64,000 nt of DNA from Pseudomonadota bacterium (GTDB lineage Bacteria; Pseudomonadota; Gammaproteobacteria; Burkholderiales; Burkholderiaceae_E), in assembly GCA_023389055.1 (NCBI GenBank), contig JAEWFA010000006.1, positions 1 through 64,000 of the forward strand, written 5' to 3'. Positions 16,844-27,000 of this stretch are shown in pieces. The position numbers and the translations under genes were made by a program. The notes under the pieces were generated by a model, which did no database searches, was not told where the DNA came from, and saw only the letters and a program-made list of their open reading frames with translations. The first letter of the stretch is position 1; every line of letters starts with the position of its first letter.

Positions 16844-18303
16844 CCGAAGAGATCCTGGTCAACCACTCTGCGCACGAAACGCGCGTTGCCGTAGTCCAGC
16901 AGGGGGCCATCCAGGAACTGCACATCGAGCGCGCGAGCATGCGCGGACTCGCCGGAAACGTCTGCCTGGGCCGCGTCTCGCGCGTGCTTCCCGGGATGCA
17001 GTCGGCGTTCCTCGACATCGGTCTCGAACGGGCGGCCTTCCTGCACGTCGCCGACGTCTTCCAGTCGCGCAGCGGCGCCAACGGCGGCAACCAGCCGGTG
17101 CCGATCGAGAAGGTGCTCTTCGAAGGCCAGCCGCTGCTCGTGCAGGTGATCAAGGATCCGCTGGGCACGAAAGGCGCGCGCCTGTCCACGCAGATCAGCA
17201 TCGCCGGGCGCATGCTGGTGTACCTGCCGCAGGATCCGCACATCGGCGTCTCGCAGCGCATCGAGGACGAAGCCGGGCGCCAGGCGCTCCGGACGAAGCT
17301 GCAGAAGCTCATTCCCGAGGACGAGAAAGGCGGCTTCATCATTCGCACCTCTGCCGAGGACGCGAGCGACGAGGATCTCGCTGCCGACGTCGCCTACCTT
17401 CGCCGGCGCTGGCGCGAGATCCTCGACGAGAGTCGGCGCCGCAGCGCACCGGCAACGCTGTACCAGGAGCTGAGCCTCGCGCAGCGCGTGCTGCGCGACA
17501 TCGCCACCGACGAGACGACATCGATCCTCGTCGACTCGCCCGAAGCGCTGGCCCAACTGTCCGAGTTCGCCGCCGCCTACATGCCGTCGATGCGCGAGCG
17601 GCTGCGCCCCTACGGCGGCGAGCGTCCGATCTTCGAGATGCACAACATCGAGAACGAGATCGCGCGCGCGCTGTCGCGGCGAGTGGACCTGAAGTCGGGC
17701 GGGTACCTGATCATCGACCAGACCGAGGCGCTGACGACGATCGACGTGAACACCGGCGGCTACGTCGGCGGGCGCAATTTCGACGACACGATCTTCCGCA
17801 CGAATCTCGAGGCGGCGCATGCGATCGCGCGGCAGCTGCGCGTGCGCAACCTCGGCGGCATCATCGTCATCGACTTCATCGACATGACAAGCGGCGAGCA
17901 TCGCGACCAGGTGCTGCAGGAATTGCGCAAGGCGCTCGCGCGCGATCGCACGCGCTCGGGCGTGAACGGCTTCACCTCGCTCGGGCTCATCGAGATGACG
18001 CGCAAGCGCACGCGCAAGTCGCTCGCCCACCAGCTGATGGAACCGTGCCCCACCTGCGAAGGCAAGGGGTTGGTGAAGACCGCGCGCACCGTCTGCTACG
18101 AGATCCTGCGCGAGATCCAGCGCGAGTCGAAGCAGTTCGAGCCGAAGGAGTTCCGCATCGTCGCCTCTCAACAGGTGGTCGATCTCTTCCTCGAGGAGGA
18201 GGCGCAGCCGCTGGCGTCGCTGGGCGACGCGATCGGCAAGCGGATCGCGTTGCAGGTCGAGCCGGTGTACGGGCAGGAGCAGTACGACATCGTGCTGATC
18301 TGA
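16840..18303 (+). CDS. rng: Ribonuclease G
   Basis: A 487-residue RNase E/G-family endoribonuclease without the long C-terminal scaffold of RNase E, so RNase G. It opens MTEEILVNHSAHETRVAVVQ, followed by an S1-like domain (GNVCLGRVSRVLPGMQSAFLD). Catalytic Mg-binding acids are in TTIDVNTGGYVGG and IIVIDFIDM, and the zinc-link CPTC is in EPCPTCEGKGLV. It matures 16S rRNA and 5S rRNA and decays some mRNAs. It is the last gene of the yebC block, overlapping maf by four bases and converging on dinB. Confidence 0.95.
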   Translation: MTEEILVNHSAHETRVAVVQQGAIQELHIERASMRGLAGNVCLGRVSRVLPGMQSAFLDIGLERAAFLHVADVFQSRSGANGGNQPVPIEKVLFEGQPLLVQVIKDPLGTKGARLSTQISIAGRMLVYLPQDPHIGVSQRIEDEAGRQALRTKLQKLIPEDEKGGFIIRTSAEDASDEDLAADVAYLRRRWREILDESRRRSAPATLYQELSLAQRVLRDIATDETTSILVDSPEALAQLSEFAAAYMPSMRERLRPYGGERPIFEMHNIENEIARALSRRVDLKSGGYLIIDQTEALTTIDVNTGGYVGGRNFDDTIFRTNLEAAHAIARQLRVRNLGGIIVIDFIDMTSGEHRDQVLQELRKALARDRTRSGVNGFTSLGLIEMTRKRTRKSLAHQLMEPCPTCEGKGLVKTARTVCYEILREIQRESKQFEPKEFRIVASQQVVDLFLEEEAQPLASLGDAIGKRIALQVEPVYGQEQYDIVLI

Positions 18304-18308
18304 CGCCG

Positions 18309-18321
18309 CGGCCGCCGGCCG
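18309..18321. terminator. Short hairpin between convergent rng and dinB
   Basis: CGGCC-GCC-GGCCG fills most of the 24-base gap between the two converging stops. The stem is five GC pairs and can form on both transcripts. No U-run follows on either strand, so this is a weak candidate for a bidirectional terminator. Confidence 0.3.
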
Positions 18322-18327
18322 TCTGCC

Positions 18328-19602
18328 TCAGCGCGGATCGGGGATGGCCCGCTCCCGATCGAACAACGGCAGGCTTCCCGTCGGCGGATCCTGCGACGCG
18401 AGCGGCTCCTGCGCGACGAGCGCACCGACCGCCGATACAGGCAGCGAGCGGTGCACGTCGCTCGACGGCGGCGCCCGGCCTTCGACGCAGCGGACGAGCG
18501 CAGCTGCGCGCACACCGAGCAGGCGCAATCGTCGCGACAGGTCGACGCGCTTCAGGGATTCGCCCGCAGCACGCCGGATCGCGCGTGCATCGGCCGTAGG
18601 CGCCTGCAGCGTCCGGTCACGGGTGACGATGCGGAAATCGTCGAAGCGCAGCTTCACGCCGATCGTCCTGCTCGTGTAACCGTTGCGCGCGAGGTCGGCG
18701 GCGAGCTTCTCGCACAGCGCCGTGAAGATCTCGCCGAGCTCGGCTCGGTCGCGCACCGCGTGCAGGTCGCGCTCGAAGGTCGTTTCGCGGCTGATCGACT
18801 TCGGCTCGCGATAGGTCACCACCGGACGCGAGTCGACGCCGTGCGAAGCCTCGTGCAGCCACGTTCCGTAGCTGTTGCCGAATCGCTCCCGCAGCAGCGC
18901 GGGATCGGCCGCAGCCACGTCGCCGATCGTGTGCAGTTCGAGCGCCGCCAGCTTCTGCGTCGCCTTCGGGCCGATCCCGTTGAGTTTTCGCGCCGGCAGC
19001 GGCCAGACGCGGTCGGCGATCTCGGCCCGCGTCAGGATCGTGAGGCCGTCGGGCTTGTCGAATTCCGAACACAGCTTCGCGAGCATCTTGTTCGGCGCGA
19101 TGCCCACCGAGCAGCTCAATCCTGTAGCCTCGCGCACGGCGTCCTTCAGCGCCGCACCGATCGCCCGGCCGCCGTCCACGCGGGCCCCCGGGACGTCGCC
19201 GAGGTCGATGTAGATCTCGTCGATGCCGCGGTCCTCGACCACCGGCGTTAGCGCGCGCACCGCCGCCTTGAAGCGGTTCGAGAATCGCCTGTACTCGTCG
19301 AAATCGACGGGCAGCAGTACCGCATCGGGCGCGAGCCGCGCCGCCTTCATCATGCCCATCGCCGAGTGCACGCCGAAGGCGCGCGCCTCGTAGGTACTGG
19401 TGGTGATGACGCCGCGCCCCGTGTAGTCGCGAAGGCGAGCGAACGAGCGCGTGCCGTCCTCGCGCAGCACGGGGCTGTTGTTGCGCCCGCCGCCGATGAC
19501 GAGGGCCTGGCCGCGAAGCTCGGGGTAGCGCAGCAACTCCACGGACGCGTAGAAGGCGTCCATGTCGAGGTGGGCGATCAGGCGAGGTGCGGATTCAGGC
19601 AT
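18328..19602 (-). CDS. dinB: DNA polymerase IV (Y-family translesion polymerase)
   Basis: A 424-residue Y-family polymerase that extends mismatched or damaged templates. Catalytic motifs are present: IAHLDMDAFYASVELL (first metal-binding Asp), DEIYIDLGDVPG where family members usually have S-I-D-E-A-Y-L-D, and the block SVGIAPNKMLAKLCSEFDKP. A helix-hairpin-helix stretch LNGIGPKATQKLAALELHTI and a little-finger domain follow. The C-terminus lacks a clear QLxLF beta-clamp motif, but ends GSLPLFDRER, whose SLPLF is clamp-motif-like. No LexA box is obvious upstream. The gene stands alone, converging on rng. Confidence 0.93.
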   Translation of the reverse strand: MPESAPRLIAHLDMDAFYASVELLRYPELRGQALVIGGGRNNSPVLREDGTRSFARLRDYTGRGVITTSTYEARAFGVHSAMGMMKAARLAPDAVLLPVDFDEYRRFSNRFKAAVRALTPVVEDRGIDEIYIDLGDVPGARVDGGRAIGAALKDAVREATGLSCSVGIAPNKMLAKLCSEFDKPDGLTILTRAEIADRVWPLPARKLNGIGPKATQKLAALELHTIGDVAAADPALLRERFGNSYGTWLHEASHGVDSRPVVTYREPKSISRETTFERDLHAVRDRAELGEIFTALCEKLAADLARNGYTSRTIGVKLRFDDFRIVTRDRTLQAPTADARAIRRAAGESLKRVDLSRRLRLLGVRAAALVRCVEGRAPPSSDVHRSLPVSAVGALVAQEPLASQDPPTGSLPLFDRERAIPDPR

Positions 19603-19667
19603 GGCAACGGGTCGACGCGCTCATCCGAATCGTAGCGCTCGCCGTCGCCCTGCTTCGCGCCCCGGCG

Positions 19668-21296
19668 TCAGTGCGTCGGCGCCGTGAAGGCGTCGAGAAA
19701 CCGCTCGCGCATCGCCTCCATCGGCCAGACCGGCGCGCTCGCATCGGGGCGCATCCCCCGGCTCCATCGCCAACCATCGATCGTCGCGAGAACTTCCGGC
19801 TCTCGGGAAACGAGATGCACCGGAACGTCGAAGGAAGCGCCCTCGCCAGCCACGAAACCGACCGGCTGGTGATCGCCCAGGATCACGAACATCGAGCGAC
19901 CTCGCCCCTGTCCAGCGACCCACGAACTCAACGTGTGCCACACGTACTCGATCGAGCGCAGATACTGCGCACGGATTTTCCCGGTATCGCGCCAGACCAC
20001 CTCGGGCGCTTCGCCCGCACGAGCGTGAGCGTCGAATGAAGCGCCGTTTCCCACGGCGTCCCAATCGAGCAGGACCGGAAGCGGTGTCCACGGCGCGTGG
20101 CTCGAAATCAACGCGACGACCGCCATGATCGCGCGCCGGTCGCGCCGATCCAGCTCCAGCCGTCGGAGCGCCGACAGCGTGAACTGGTCCGGCATCGTGA
20201 TCCAGTTGAAAGGCTCGCCCGCGTAGCCGAGATCGCTCGCTGCGTAGATGCGATCGAAACCGAAGAAGCGACCCTCTGGCCACGGCCTGCGCGTAGCCGG
20301 AAGCACCGCGAGCGTTCGCCATCCTGCGCGCCGGAAATCGCCGACCAGCGTCGCTCGGTCACTGAGCAGCAGGCTCTCGTGACGACGCTGGCTGTCGATC
20401 TTCAACCCCGAGAGCAGCGTCGTGTGCGCAAGCCAGCTCTGGCCGCCCTGGATCGGCGCGGTCACCCACGCACTGCGCACGCCGAATCCGGCTTTCTCGG
20501 CCGCCGCTTCGAACTCCGCGAGCGCCCGCCCTACGGTCGGGGCGTACAGCGGATTCTCCAGCGTACTGCGGCCGTATGATTCGACGAACAGGAAGACGAC
20601 ATCGATCCCCCGCAGGCCGGCCAGCAGGCGGTCGGACGGCACTTGCGCGAATGCGTCGTCCGCCAGCTCGCGACGAAACCGCGCGCGATCGGCGAAGCCG
20701 AGCCGCAGCACCTGCAAGTGGTCGCGAACCGACTCGCTCGTCGCGACGGTCGTGATCGCCGGCGTCAACCCGACGACCGTCGCAAGGTGGACGCCGCCGA
20801 CCAGGATCGCCGCAAAAGCAGCGGTCGCGGCCAGGCGCACGCGCAGGTGCTCCCGGGGACGCAGCGCTTGGATCGCGCGGTACAGCACGGCGACCGCGGC
20901 GATCCAGCCGAGAACCGCCGTGGCCACCAATGCAGCAGCGCCGGCCATGCCGAAGGCACGGGTGAGCAGCTCGAAGCCCGCGCCGACCAGATGCAGGTCC
21001 AGCATCGGCTGGAACGGTCTCCCGAGGCTCGCCTGCGTCGCGATGTCCGCGACCTCGAGCAGGACGAGCAGCCCGAGCCCGGCGGCAGCGATCGAGCGCA
21101 CGAGCGGCCAGCGCCGTGGCGGCGAGGCCAGCAGGATCGCGACGACGATCGGCAACTCGACCGGAAGACGGGCCAACACGCCCCAGCCGGATGCGCGGTG
21201 GTCGGGGAGCACCAGGACGACGTGCAGGACGAGCAGCGCCAGGACCCAGCGCAAGGCACGGCAAGGCTCGCGTGGGGAGTCCCCCCTGCACCTCAC
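19668..21296 (-). CDS. Membrane-anchored sulfatase/alkaline-phosphatase-fold protein (LTA synthase/PEtN-transferase-like)
   Basis: A 542-residue protein with about five N-terminal membrane helices and a periplasmic catalytic domain of the alkaline phosphatase superfamily. Visible motifs are VVFLFVESYGRSTLENP (first metal acid and conserved Ser/Arg), GGQSWLAHTTLLSGLKI (nucleophile region, Ser or Thr) and MFVILGDHQPVG (Asp-His metal ligands). This is the layout of LTA synthases, phosphoethanolamine transferases and OpgB-type phosphoglycerol transferases. The precise donor is unknown; modification of periplasmic glucans or lipid A is plausible. GTG at 21296 overlaps the stop of the small upstream membrane gene, so the two are translationally coupled. 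Confidence 0.8.
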   Translation of the reverse strand: MRCRGDSPREPCRALRWVLALLVLHVVLVLPDHRASGWGVLARLPVELPIVVAILLASPPRRWPLVRSIAAAGLGLLVLLEVADIATQASLGRPFQPMLDLHLVGAGFELLTRAFGMAGAAALVATAVLGWIAAVAVLYRAIQALRPREHLRVRLAATAAFAAILVGGVHLATVVGLTPAITTVATSESVRDHLQVLRLGFADRARFRRELADDAFAQVPSDRLLAGLRGIDVVFLFVESYGRSTLENPLYAPTVGRALAEFEAAAEKAGFGVRSAWVTAPIQGGQSWLAHTTLLSGLKIDSQRRHESLLLSDRATLVGDFRRAGWRTLAVLPATRRPWPEGRFFGFDRIYAASDLGYAGEPFNWITMPDQFTLSALRRLELDRRDRRAIMAVVALISSHAPWTPLPVLLDWDAVGNGASFDAHARAGEAPEVVWRDTGKIRAQYLRSIEYVWHTLSSWVAGQGRGRSMFVILGDHQPVGFVAGEGASFDVPVHLVSREPEVLATIDGWRWSRGMRPDASAPVWPMEAMRERFLDAFTAPTH

Positions 21297-21646
21297 ACCA
21301 GCCGCGTCGCATCCACCGGCCTGTCCTCCCACAGCGCCAGCCACCCCTTGACGATCCGGTAGATCACCCAGACGACGACCGCGATCATCAGCGGAAAGCC
21401 GATCAGCACGAACATCAACAGCCACGAGATCACCGCGCCCGCGATTCCGTACCAGAAGGTCTTGATCTGCCACTCGAAGTGGCTCGCCACCCAGGTACCG
21501 GCGACGTCGTCGCGCTTCAGGTAGTTGATGATGATCGCGGCGATCGCGGTGATGCCGATCACGCAGGAAAGCGCATACAGCGCGTAGCAGATCGTCGCGA
21601 GGCGCTTCGCGTCGGGAACCCGGTTCTCCACCACTGTGTCTTCCAT
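21293..21646 (-). CDS. Small membrane protein, DUF4870-like
   Basis: A 117-residue protein with three hydrophobic segments: CYALYALSCVIGITAIAAII, the FWYGIAGAVISWLLMFVLIG segment and a following IAVVVWVIYRIVKGW. The sequence NYLKRDDVAGTWVASHFEWQIKTFW is typical of the proteobacterial DUF4870/YidH-like group. ATG at 21646 has AGGAG five bases before it and is preferred to the GTG six bases upstream. Function is unknown. The GTGA overlap (21293-21296) with the sulfatase-fold gene suggests a structural or regulatory partner. Confidence 0.8.
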   Translation of the reverse strand: MEDTVVENRVPDAKRLATICYALYALSCVIGITAIAAIIINYLKRDDVAGTWVASHFEWQIKTFWYGIAGAVISWLLMFVLIGFPLMIAVVVWVIYRIVKGWLALWEDRPVDATRLV

Positions 21647-21667
21647 CTGCACTCCTCCCTCTGTCGG

Positions 21668-22249
21668 TCAGGCAGTCTTCTGCCTCGGCACCCGCCCCAT
21701 CAGGTAGAAATCCTGGTTGGGCATCATGCTGCTGACGTTCGCCATCCGGTTCGACAGCGCGAAGAACGCCGCGATCGCACCGATGTCCCAGGCGTCCTCG
21801 TCGGTGAAGCCCTGCGCGTGCAAGGCGGCGAAGTCGTCGTCGTCGATTTCTGCCGAGTTCAGCGCCACCTTCATCGCGAACGAGATCATCGCGCGCTGGC
21901 GCAGCGACAGCGGCGCCTTGCGCCAGTTCGTCGCCAGCTGGTCGGCAATGGTCGGGCTCTTCTCGTAGATGCGCAGGATCGCGCCGTGCGCCACCACGCA
22001 GTACAGGCACTGGTTCGCACCGCTCGTGGCGACGACGATCATCTCCTTCTCGCCCTTCGAGAGATTGCCCGGGCGCAGCATCAGCGCATCGTGGTACGCG
22101 AAGAACGCGCGGAACTCGTCGGGCCGACGCGCCAGCATCAGGAACACGTTCGGCACGAAGCCGCTCTTGTCCTGCACCTCGACGATCCGCGAGCGGATGT
22201 CGTCGGGAAGATCGTTCAGTTCGGCCAGCGGAAAGCGCGTGACGTTCAT
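21668..22249 (-). CDS. Peroxidase-related AhpD-fold protein (carboxymuconolactone decarboxylase family)
   Basis: A 193-residue AhpD-like protein. The redox motif is in QCLYCVVAHGAILR, C-x2-C with a His four residues after the second Cys, as in alkylhydroperoxidase D. The whole length and the C-terminal SNRMANVSSMMPNQDFYLMGR match the 'peroxidase-related enzyme' subfamily. It probably detoxifies organic peroxides with a thiol partner. It lies 22 bases after msbA on the same strand. Confidence 0.88.
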   Translation of the reverse strand: MNVTRFPLAELNDLPDDIRSRIVEVQDKSGFVPNVFLMLARRPDEFRAFFAYHDALMLRPGNLSKGEKEMIVVATSGANQCLYCVVAHGAILRIYEKSPTIADQLATNWRKAPLSLRQRAMISFAMKVALNSAEIDDDDFAALHAQGFTDEDAWDIGAIAAFFALSNRMANVSSMMPNQDFYLMGRVPRQKTA

Positions 22250-22271
22250 GGCTCGTTCCTCGATGGAAGGG

Positions 22272-24062
22272 TCAGGCACTCGCATACTGAATCCTGTACA
22301 GCCGCGCATACAGCGAATCCGCGTCGAGCAGCTCCGCATGCGTTCCCTGCTCGACGATGCGGCCGTGATCGAACACGAGGATCCGATCGGCGCGCTCGAT
22401 CGTCGACAGCCGGTGCGCGATGACGAGCGTCGTGCGTCCGCGCATCGTGTGCTCCAGTGCGATCTGCACTTCGCGCTCGGTGGCCGAATCGAGCGCAGAG
22501 GTGGCTTCGTCGAGCAGCAGGATCGGCGCATCCTTGACGATCGCGCGTGCGAGCGCCAGGCGCTGGCGCTGCCCGCCCGACAGGCGCGTTCCGCGCTCGC
22601 CCACGGAGGCGTCGAGCCCGGCGGGAAGCGCGCGCACGACGGCGCCGAGGCGCGCGGCCTCGAGCGCCGCCCAGATCGTCTCGTCGTCCACCGCATCCTC
22701 GCGGCCGAGCGCGACGTTCGCACGCACGCTGTCGTTGAAGAGCACGACCTCCTGGCTCACCAGTGCGAACTGCCGGCGCAGGTCGGCGAGCCGCAGGTCG
22801 GGCAACGCCACGCCGTCGAGCAGGATCCGGCCGCGCGTCGGGTCGATGAAGCGCGGCAGCAGGTTCAGCAACGTCGACTTGCCGGCGCCGGAGGCGCCGA
22901 CCAGCGCGACGACCTCTCCGGCGCGCACGTCGAGGTCGATCTCGCGCAGAGCCTCGTGCGCGGCGCTCGGGTACCGGTACGAGACATTCTCGAATGCGAG
23001 GCGCCCGCGCGCCCGCGCGATCGACACCGTGCCGACATCGGTCTCCTCGCGCAGGTCGAGCAGCGCGAACACCGATTCGGCCGCCGCCAGCCCGCGCTGC
23101 AACTCGGCGTTGACGTCGGCCAGGTGCTTCAGCGGCGCCAGCAGCATCAGCATCGCGGTGACGAAGGAAACGAAGCCGCCGACCGTCGTCTGGTCGTTCA
23201 TCGACTGCACCAGCGCGATGGTGACGACGATCGCCACCGCGATCGCGGCCGACAGTTGCGTGATGGGCACCGTCGCGCTGCCGGCGATCGTCATCCGCAT
23301 CGCGAAGCCGCGCAGCTTGTCCACCGTGCGGGCGAACACCTCGCCCTGCGCACGGTAACCGCCGAAGATCTTGATCACCTTGTAGCCGTGCACCGCCTCT
23401 TCGACGACGCGCGTGAGCTCGCCGGTGTGCAGCAGGCTCTGTCGGCTCAGCCGCCGCATGCGTCGGCTGTAGACGGTGACGACTACGGTCATCACCGGGA
23501 TCAGCATCAGCGCGACCAGCGTGAGCTTCCAGTTCAGGTACACGAGCCAGCCGACGAGGCCGAGCACGACGATGGTGTCGCGCACGACCGTGGTCAGCGC
23601 GCGCGTGACCGCCGCGGTGACGTTGGTGACCTCGAAGACGATGCGGGAGATCAACAGGCCCGATGCCTCGCGCTCGAACTGCTCGGCGGGCAGGCGCATC
23701 ACGCGCTCGAACATCTGCGTGCGGATGTCGACGAGCACGTTGTTGGCGACCCACGCCAGCGCGTAGCTGCTGCTGAAGGTGGCCACGCCGCGCACGACGA
23801 AGATCGCGATCAGCGCCACCGGGACGAACCACAGCGGGAAGTCGGTCTTGTGGACGAAGCCTTCGTCGAGCAGCGGCTTCATCAACGCCGGGAACAAGGG
23901 CTCGGTGGCCGCCGCGACGATCATCGCGACGAGCGCGGCGGCGAAGCCCACCCGATACGGCCGCGTGAAACCGAGCAGGCGGCGGTAGATCGCCAGGCTC
24001 GAGCGGCGCTCGTGCGAGGCCGCCGGCTTGTGCGCCGCGTCGGGCTCGCGGGAGGCGCTCAA
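22272..24062 (-). CDS. msbA: Lipid A export ATP-binding/permease protein MsbA
   Basis: A 596-residue half-transporter: six membrane helices in residues about 25-320 and one nucleotide-binding domain at about 350-590. Walker A GASGAGKST, signature LSGGQRQRLALARAI and Walker B ILLLDEATSALDS are intact, with the H-loop in LVIAHRLST. Length and gene position in Burkholderiales favour MsbA, the homodimeric flippase of lipid A-core. TTG at 24062 is inferred as the start: it overlaps the dnaE stop (TTGA 24059-24062) and gives a short charged N-terminus before the first helix. A related multidrug exporter cannot be strictly excluded. Confidence 0.9.
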   Translation of the reverse strand: MSASREPDAAHKPAASHERRSSLAIYRRLLGFTRPYRVGFAAALVAMIVAAATEPLFPALMKPLLDEGFVHKTDFPLWFVPVALIAIFVVRGVATFSSSYALAWVANNVLVDIRTQMFERVMRLPAEQFEREASGLLISRIVFEVTNVTAAVTRALTTVVRDTIVVLGLVGWLVYLNWKLTLVALMLIPVMTVVVTVYSRRMRRLSRQSLLHTGELTRVVEEAVHGYKVIKIFGGYRAQGEVFARTVDKLRGFAMRMTIAGSATVPITQLSAAIAVAIVVTIALVQSMNDQTTVGGFVSFVTAMLMLLAPLKHLADVNAELQRGLAAAESVFALLDLREETDVGTVSIARARGRLAFENVSYRYPSAAHEALREIDLDVRAGEVVALVGASGAGKSTLLNLLPRFIDPTRGRILLDGVALPDLRLADLRRQFALVSQEVVLFNDSVRANVALGREDAVDDETIWAALEAARLGAVVRALPAGLDASVGERGTRLSGGQRQRLALARAIVKDAPILLLDEATSALDSATEREVQIALEHTMRGRTTLVIAHRLSTIERADRILVFDHGRIVEQGTHAELLDADSLYARLYRIQYASA

Positions 24063-27000
24063 TACTCGACCTCGGCCGCCAGCGGCCGCAGCATCGAACG
24101 GATCGCGCCGATCAGGTCGTCGTGCGGGCGCACGCGCCAGTTCCTTCCGAGCTCGACCTCGCAGGCCGCATCGCGGTTGCCGTACTCGACGACGACCGGA
24201 ATCGCCTGCTCTTCGGCCTCGGCGACGACGAAGGGCTCGATCGCCCCGCGCAAAGCGGTGCGATCGGCCGCACGCGCGCCGAGCCGGATGCGCAGTCGCT
24301 TGCCGAACTCGCGGCGCGCGCGCTCCAGGTCGAGCAGGCGCTCGGCGATGACGCGCTGCCCGCCGCTGTAGTCGTCGCGCGAGCACTTGCCGAGCACGAC
24401 GACGAGTTCGTCGTCGCGGATCAGTCGTCGGTTCGACTCGTAGAGCTCGTTGAACACGCAGACCTCGAGCGCAGCGGTGCCGTCGTCGAGCGTGACGAAG
24501 GCCATCTTGCCGCGTCGCGTCATCTGCGTGCGCTGCGCAGCGACGATGCCGGCGATCCATACGGGCTGCGGACCCGGCTGGACGTCGGCCAGGCGAAGGC
24601 GCACGAAGCTGCGCACCTCGGTCTCGTACGCGCGGAACAGATGTCCGCTCAGGAACAGGCCGAGTGCCGCCTTCTCCTCCTGCAGTCTGCGCCGCTCGCC
24701 CCAGGCAGGCGCCTCGATCCATTCGGGCGCTGCGGGCAATCCGCCGGTCTCGTCGCCGAACAGGCTCACCTGGTCGATCGCTGCGCCGGCCGCTTCGGCA
24801 GCGTCCATCGCGCGGCCCACGTTCGCCAGCAGCTTCGCACGGTCGTCGTCGAGCGAATCGAAGGCGCCGGCGCGCACGAGCGCCTCGATCGCGCGTCGAT
24901 TGACGACGCGACGATCGACGCGCGCGCAGAAGTCGAACAGGTCGCCGAAGGCCCGCTCGCTGCGCGCGCGCAGGATCTCGAGTACCGCGCCCTCGCCGGT
25001 CCCCTTGATCGCGCCCAGCCCGTAGCGGATCGTGCGCTCGCCCACCGGCTCGAAGCGGTACTGCGAGGCGTTCACGTCGGGCGGCAGCAGCTCGACGCCA
25101 TTGGCGCGCGCATCGTCGACGAAGAGCTTGACCTTGTCGGTATCGTCCATGTCGGCCGACAGCGTCGCCGCCAGGTACTCGGCCGGATGACACGCCTTCA
25201 GCCAGGCCGTCTGGTACGTGACGACCGCGTAGGCCGCCGTGTGCGACTTGTTGAAGCCGTACTCGGCGAACATCGCCATCAGGTCGAACAGCTTGTTCGC
25301 CAGCCCGACGTCGTAGCCCTTCTTCTTCGCACCGTCGACGAATACGTCGCGATGCTGCGCCATCTCCTCGGGCTTCTTCTTGCCCATCGCCCGGCGAAGC
25401 AGGTCGGCGCCGCCCAGCGTGTAGCCGCCGATCGTCTGCGCGATCTGCATCACCTGTTCCTGGTAGACGATGACCCCGTAGGTGGGCTCCAGGCAGGCCT
25501 TCAGGTCGGGGTGGAAGTAGTCGATCGACTGTTGCCCCTTCTTGCGCAGGATGAAGTCGTCGACCATCCCGGAACCGAGCGGCCCGGGGCGGTACAGCGC
25601 GAGCACCGCGATGATGTCCTCGAAGCGATCGGGCTGCAGCTTCTTCAGCAGCTTCTTCATCCCCTCGCTTTCGAGCTGGAACACGGCGGTGGTGTTCGCG
25701 TCGCGCAGCACCTGGTAGGCGCGCGGATCGTCGAAGCTCATCGACTGCAGGTCGAGCTTCGCACCGGTGCTGCGCTCGACGTATCGCACCGCGAGATCGA
25801 GGATCGTGAGGTTGCGCAGGCCGAGAAAGTCGAACTTCACCAGCCCGACCGCCTCGACGTCGTCCTTGTCGAACTGGCTGACGACGCCCGCGTCGGCGCC
25901 CGGGGGCTTGTAGAGCGGACAGAAGTCGGTGAGCCTGCCCGGGGCGATCAGCACGCCGCCGGCGTGCATGCCGACGTTGCGGGTGAGGTCCTCCAGCGGC
26001 TCGGCCAGCGCGAGCAGCGCGCGCACCTCGTCCTCGTTGCGCTCGCGCTCGGCCAGCAGCGGCTCGGCCTCGCGCGCCTTCGCGAGCGAAACCGGCTTGT
26101 TCTGCACGACGGGCACGAGCTTGGAGAGCTGGTCGCAGAACGTGTAGCTCATGTCGAGCACGCGCCCGACGTCGCGAATGACGGCCTTCGAGGCCATCGT
26201 GCCGAAGGTGGCGATCTGCGACACCGCCTGCTCGCCGTATCGGGCGCGAACGTACTCGATGACGCGGTAGCGCTGGTCCTGGCAGAAGTCGATGTCGAAG
26301 TCGGGCATCGACACGCGCTCGGGATTCAGGAAGCGCTCGAAGAGCAGCGCATAGGGAATCGGATCGAGGTCGGTGATGCCCAGCGCGTAGGCGACCAGCG
26401 AGCCGGCGCCCGAGCCGCGCCCCGGGCCCACCGGTACGCCGTTGGCCTTGGCCCAGTTGATGAAATCGGCGACGATCAGGAAATAACCGGGAAAGCCCAT
26501 CTGCACGATCGTGTCGCACTCGTAGTCGAGGCGCGCGCCGTACTCGGCGCGCTTCGCCGCGAGCGTCTCGGGCGCCGTGCGATCGGGCGGAAAGAGCGTG
26601 GCGAGGCGCCGCTCGAGACCTTCGCGCGCGAGCGCGCGCAGGTAGTCTTCCAGCGAGACGCCGTCGGGCGTGGGGAACTGCGGCAATCGGGCCTTGCCCA
26701 GCACCATCGAGACGTTGCAGCGACGCGCGATCTCGACGCTGTTCTCGAGCGCCGACGGGAGGTCGGCGAAGAGCTCGGCCATCTCGCCTTGCGTGAGGAA
26801 ATGCTGCTCGGGCGCGAACATGCGCACGCGCCGCGGGTCGGCGAGGATCGCGCCCTGCGCGATGCACACGCGCGCTTCGTGCGCGCGATGGTCGTCGCGA
26901 TCGAGGAACTGCACCGGATGCGTGGCCACCAGCGGTAGCGAGAGCCGCGCGGCAAGCTGTGCGGCAGCGCGCGTGTGCGCTTCGGCTTCGGGATGGCCGC

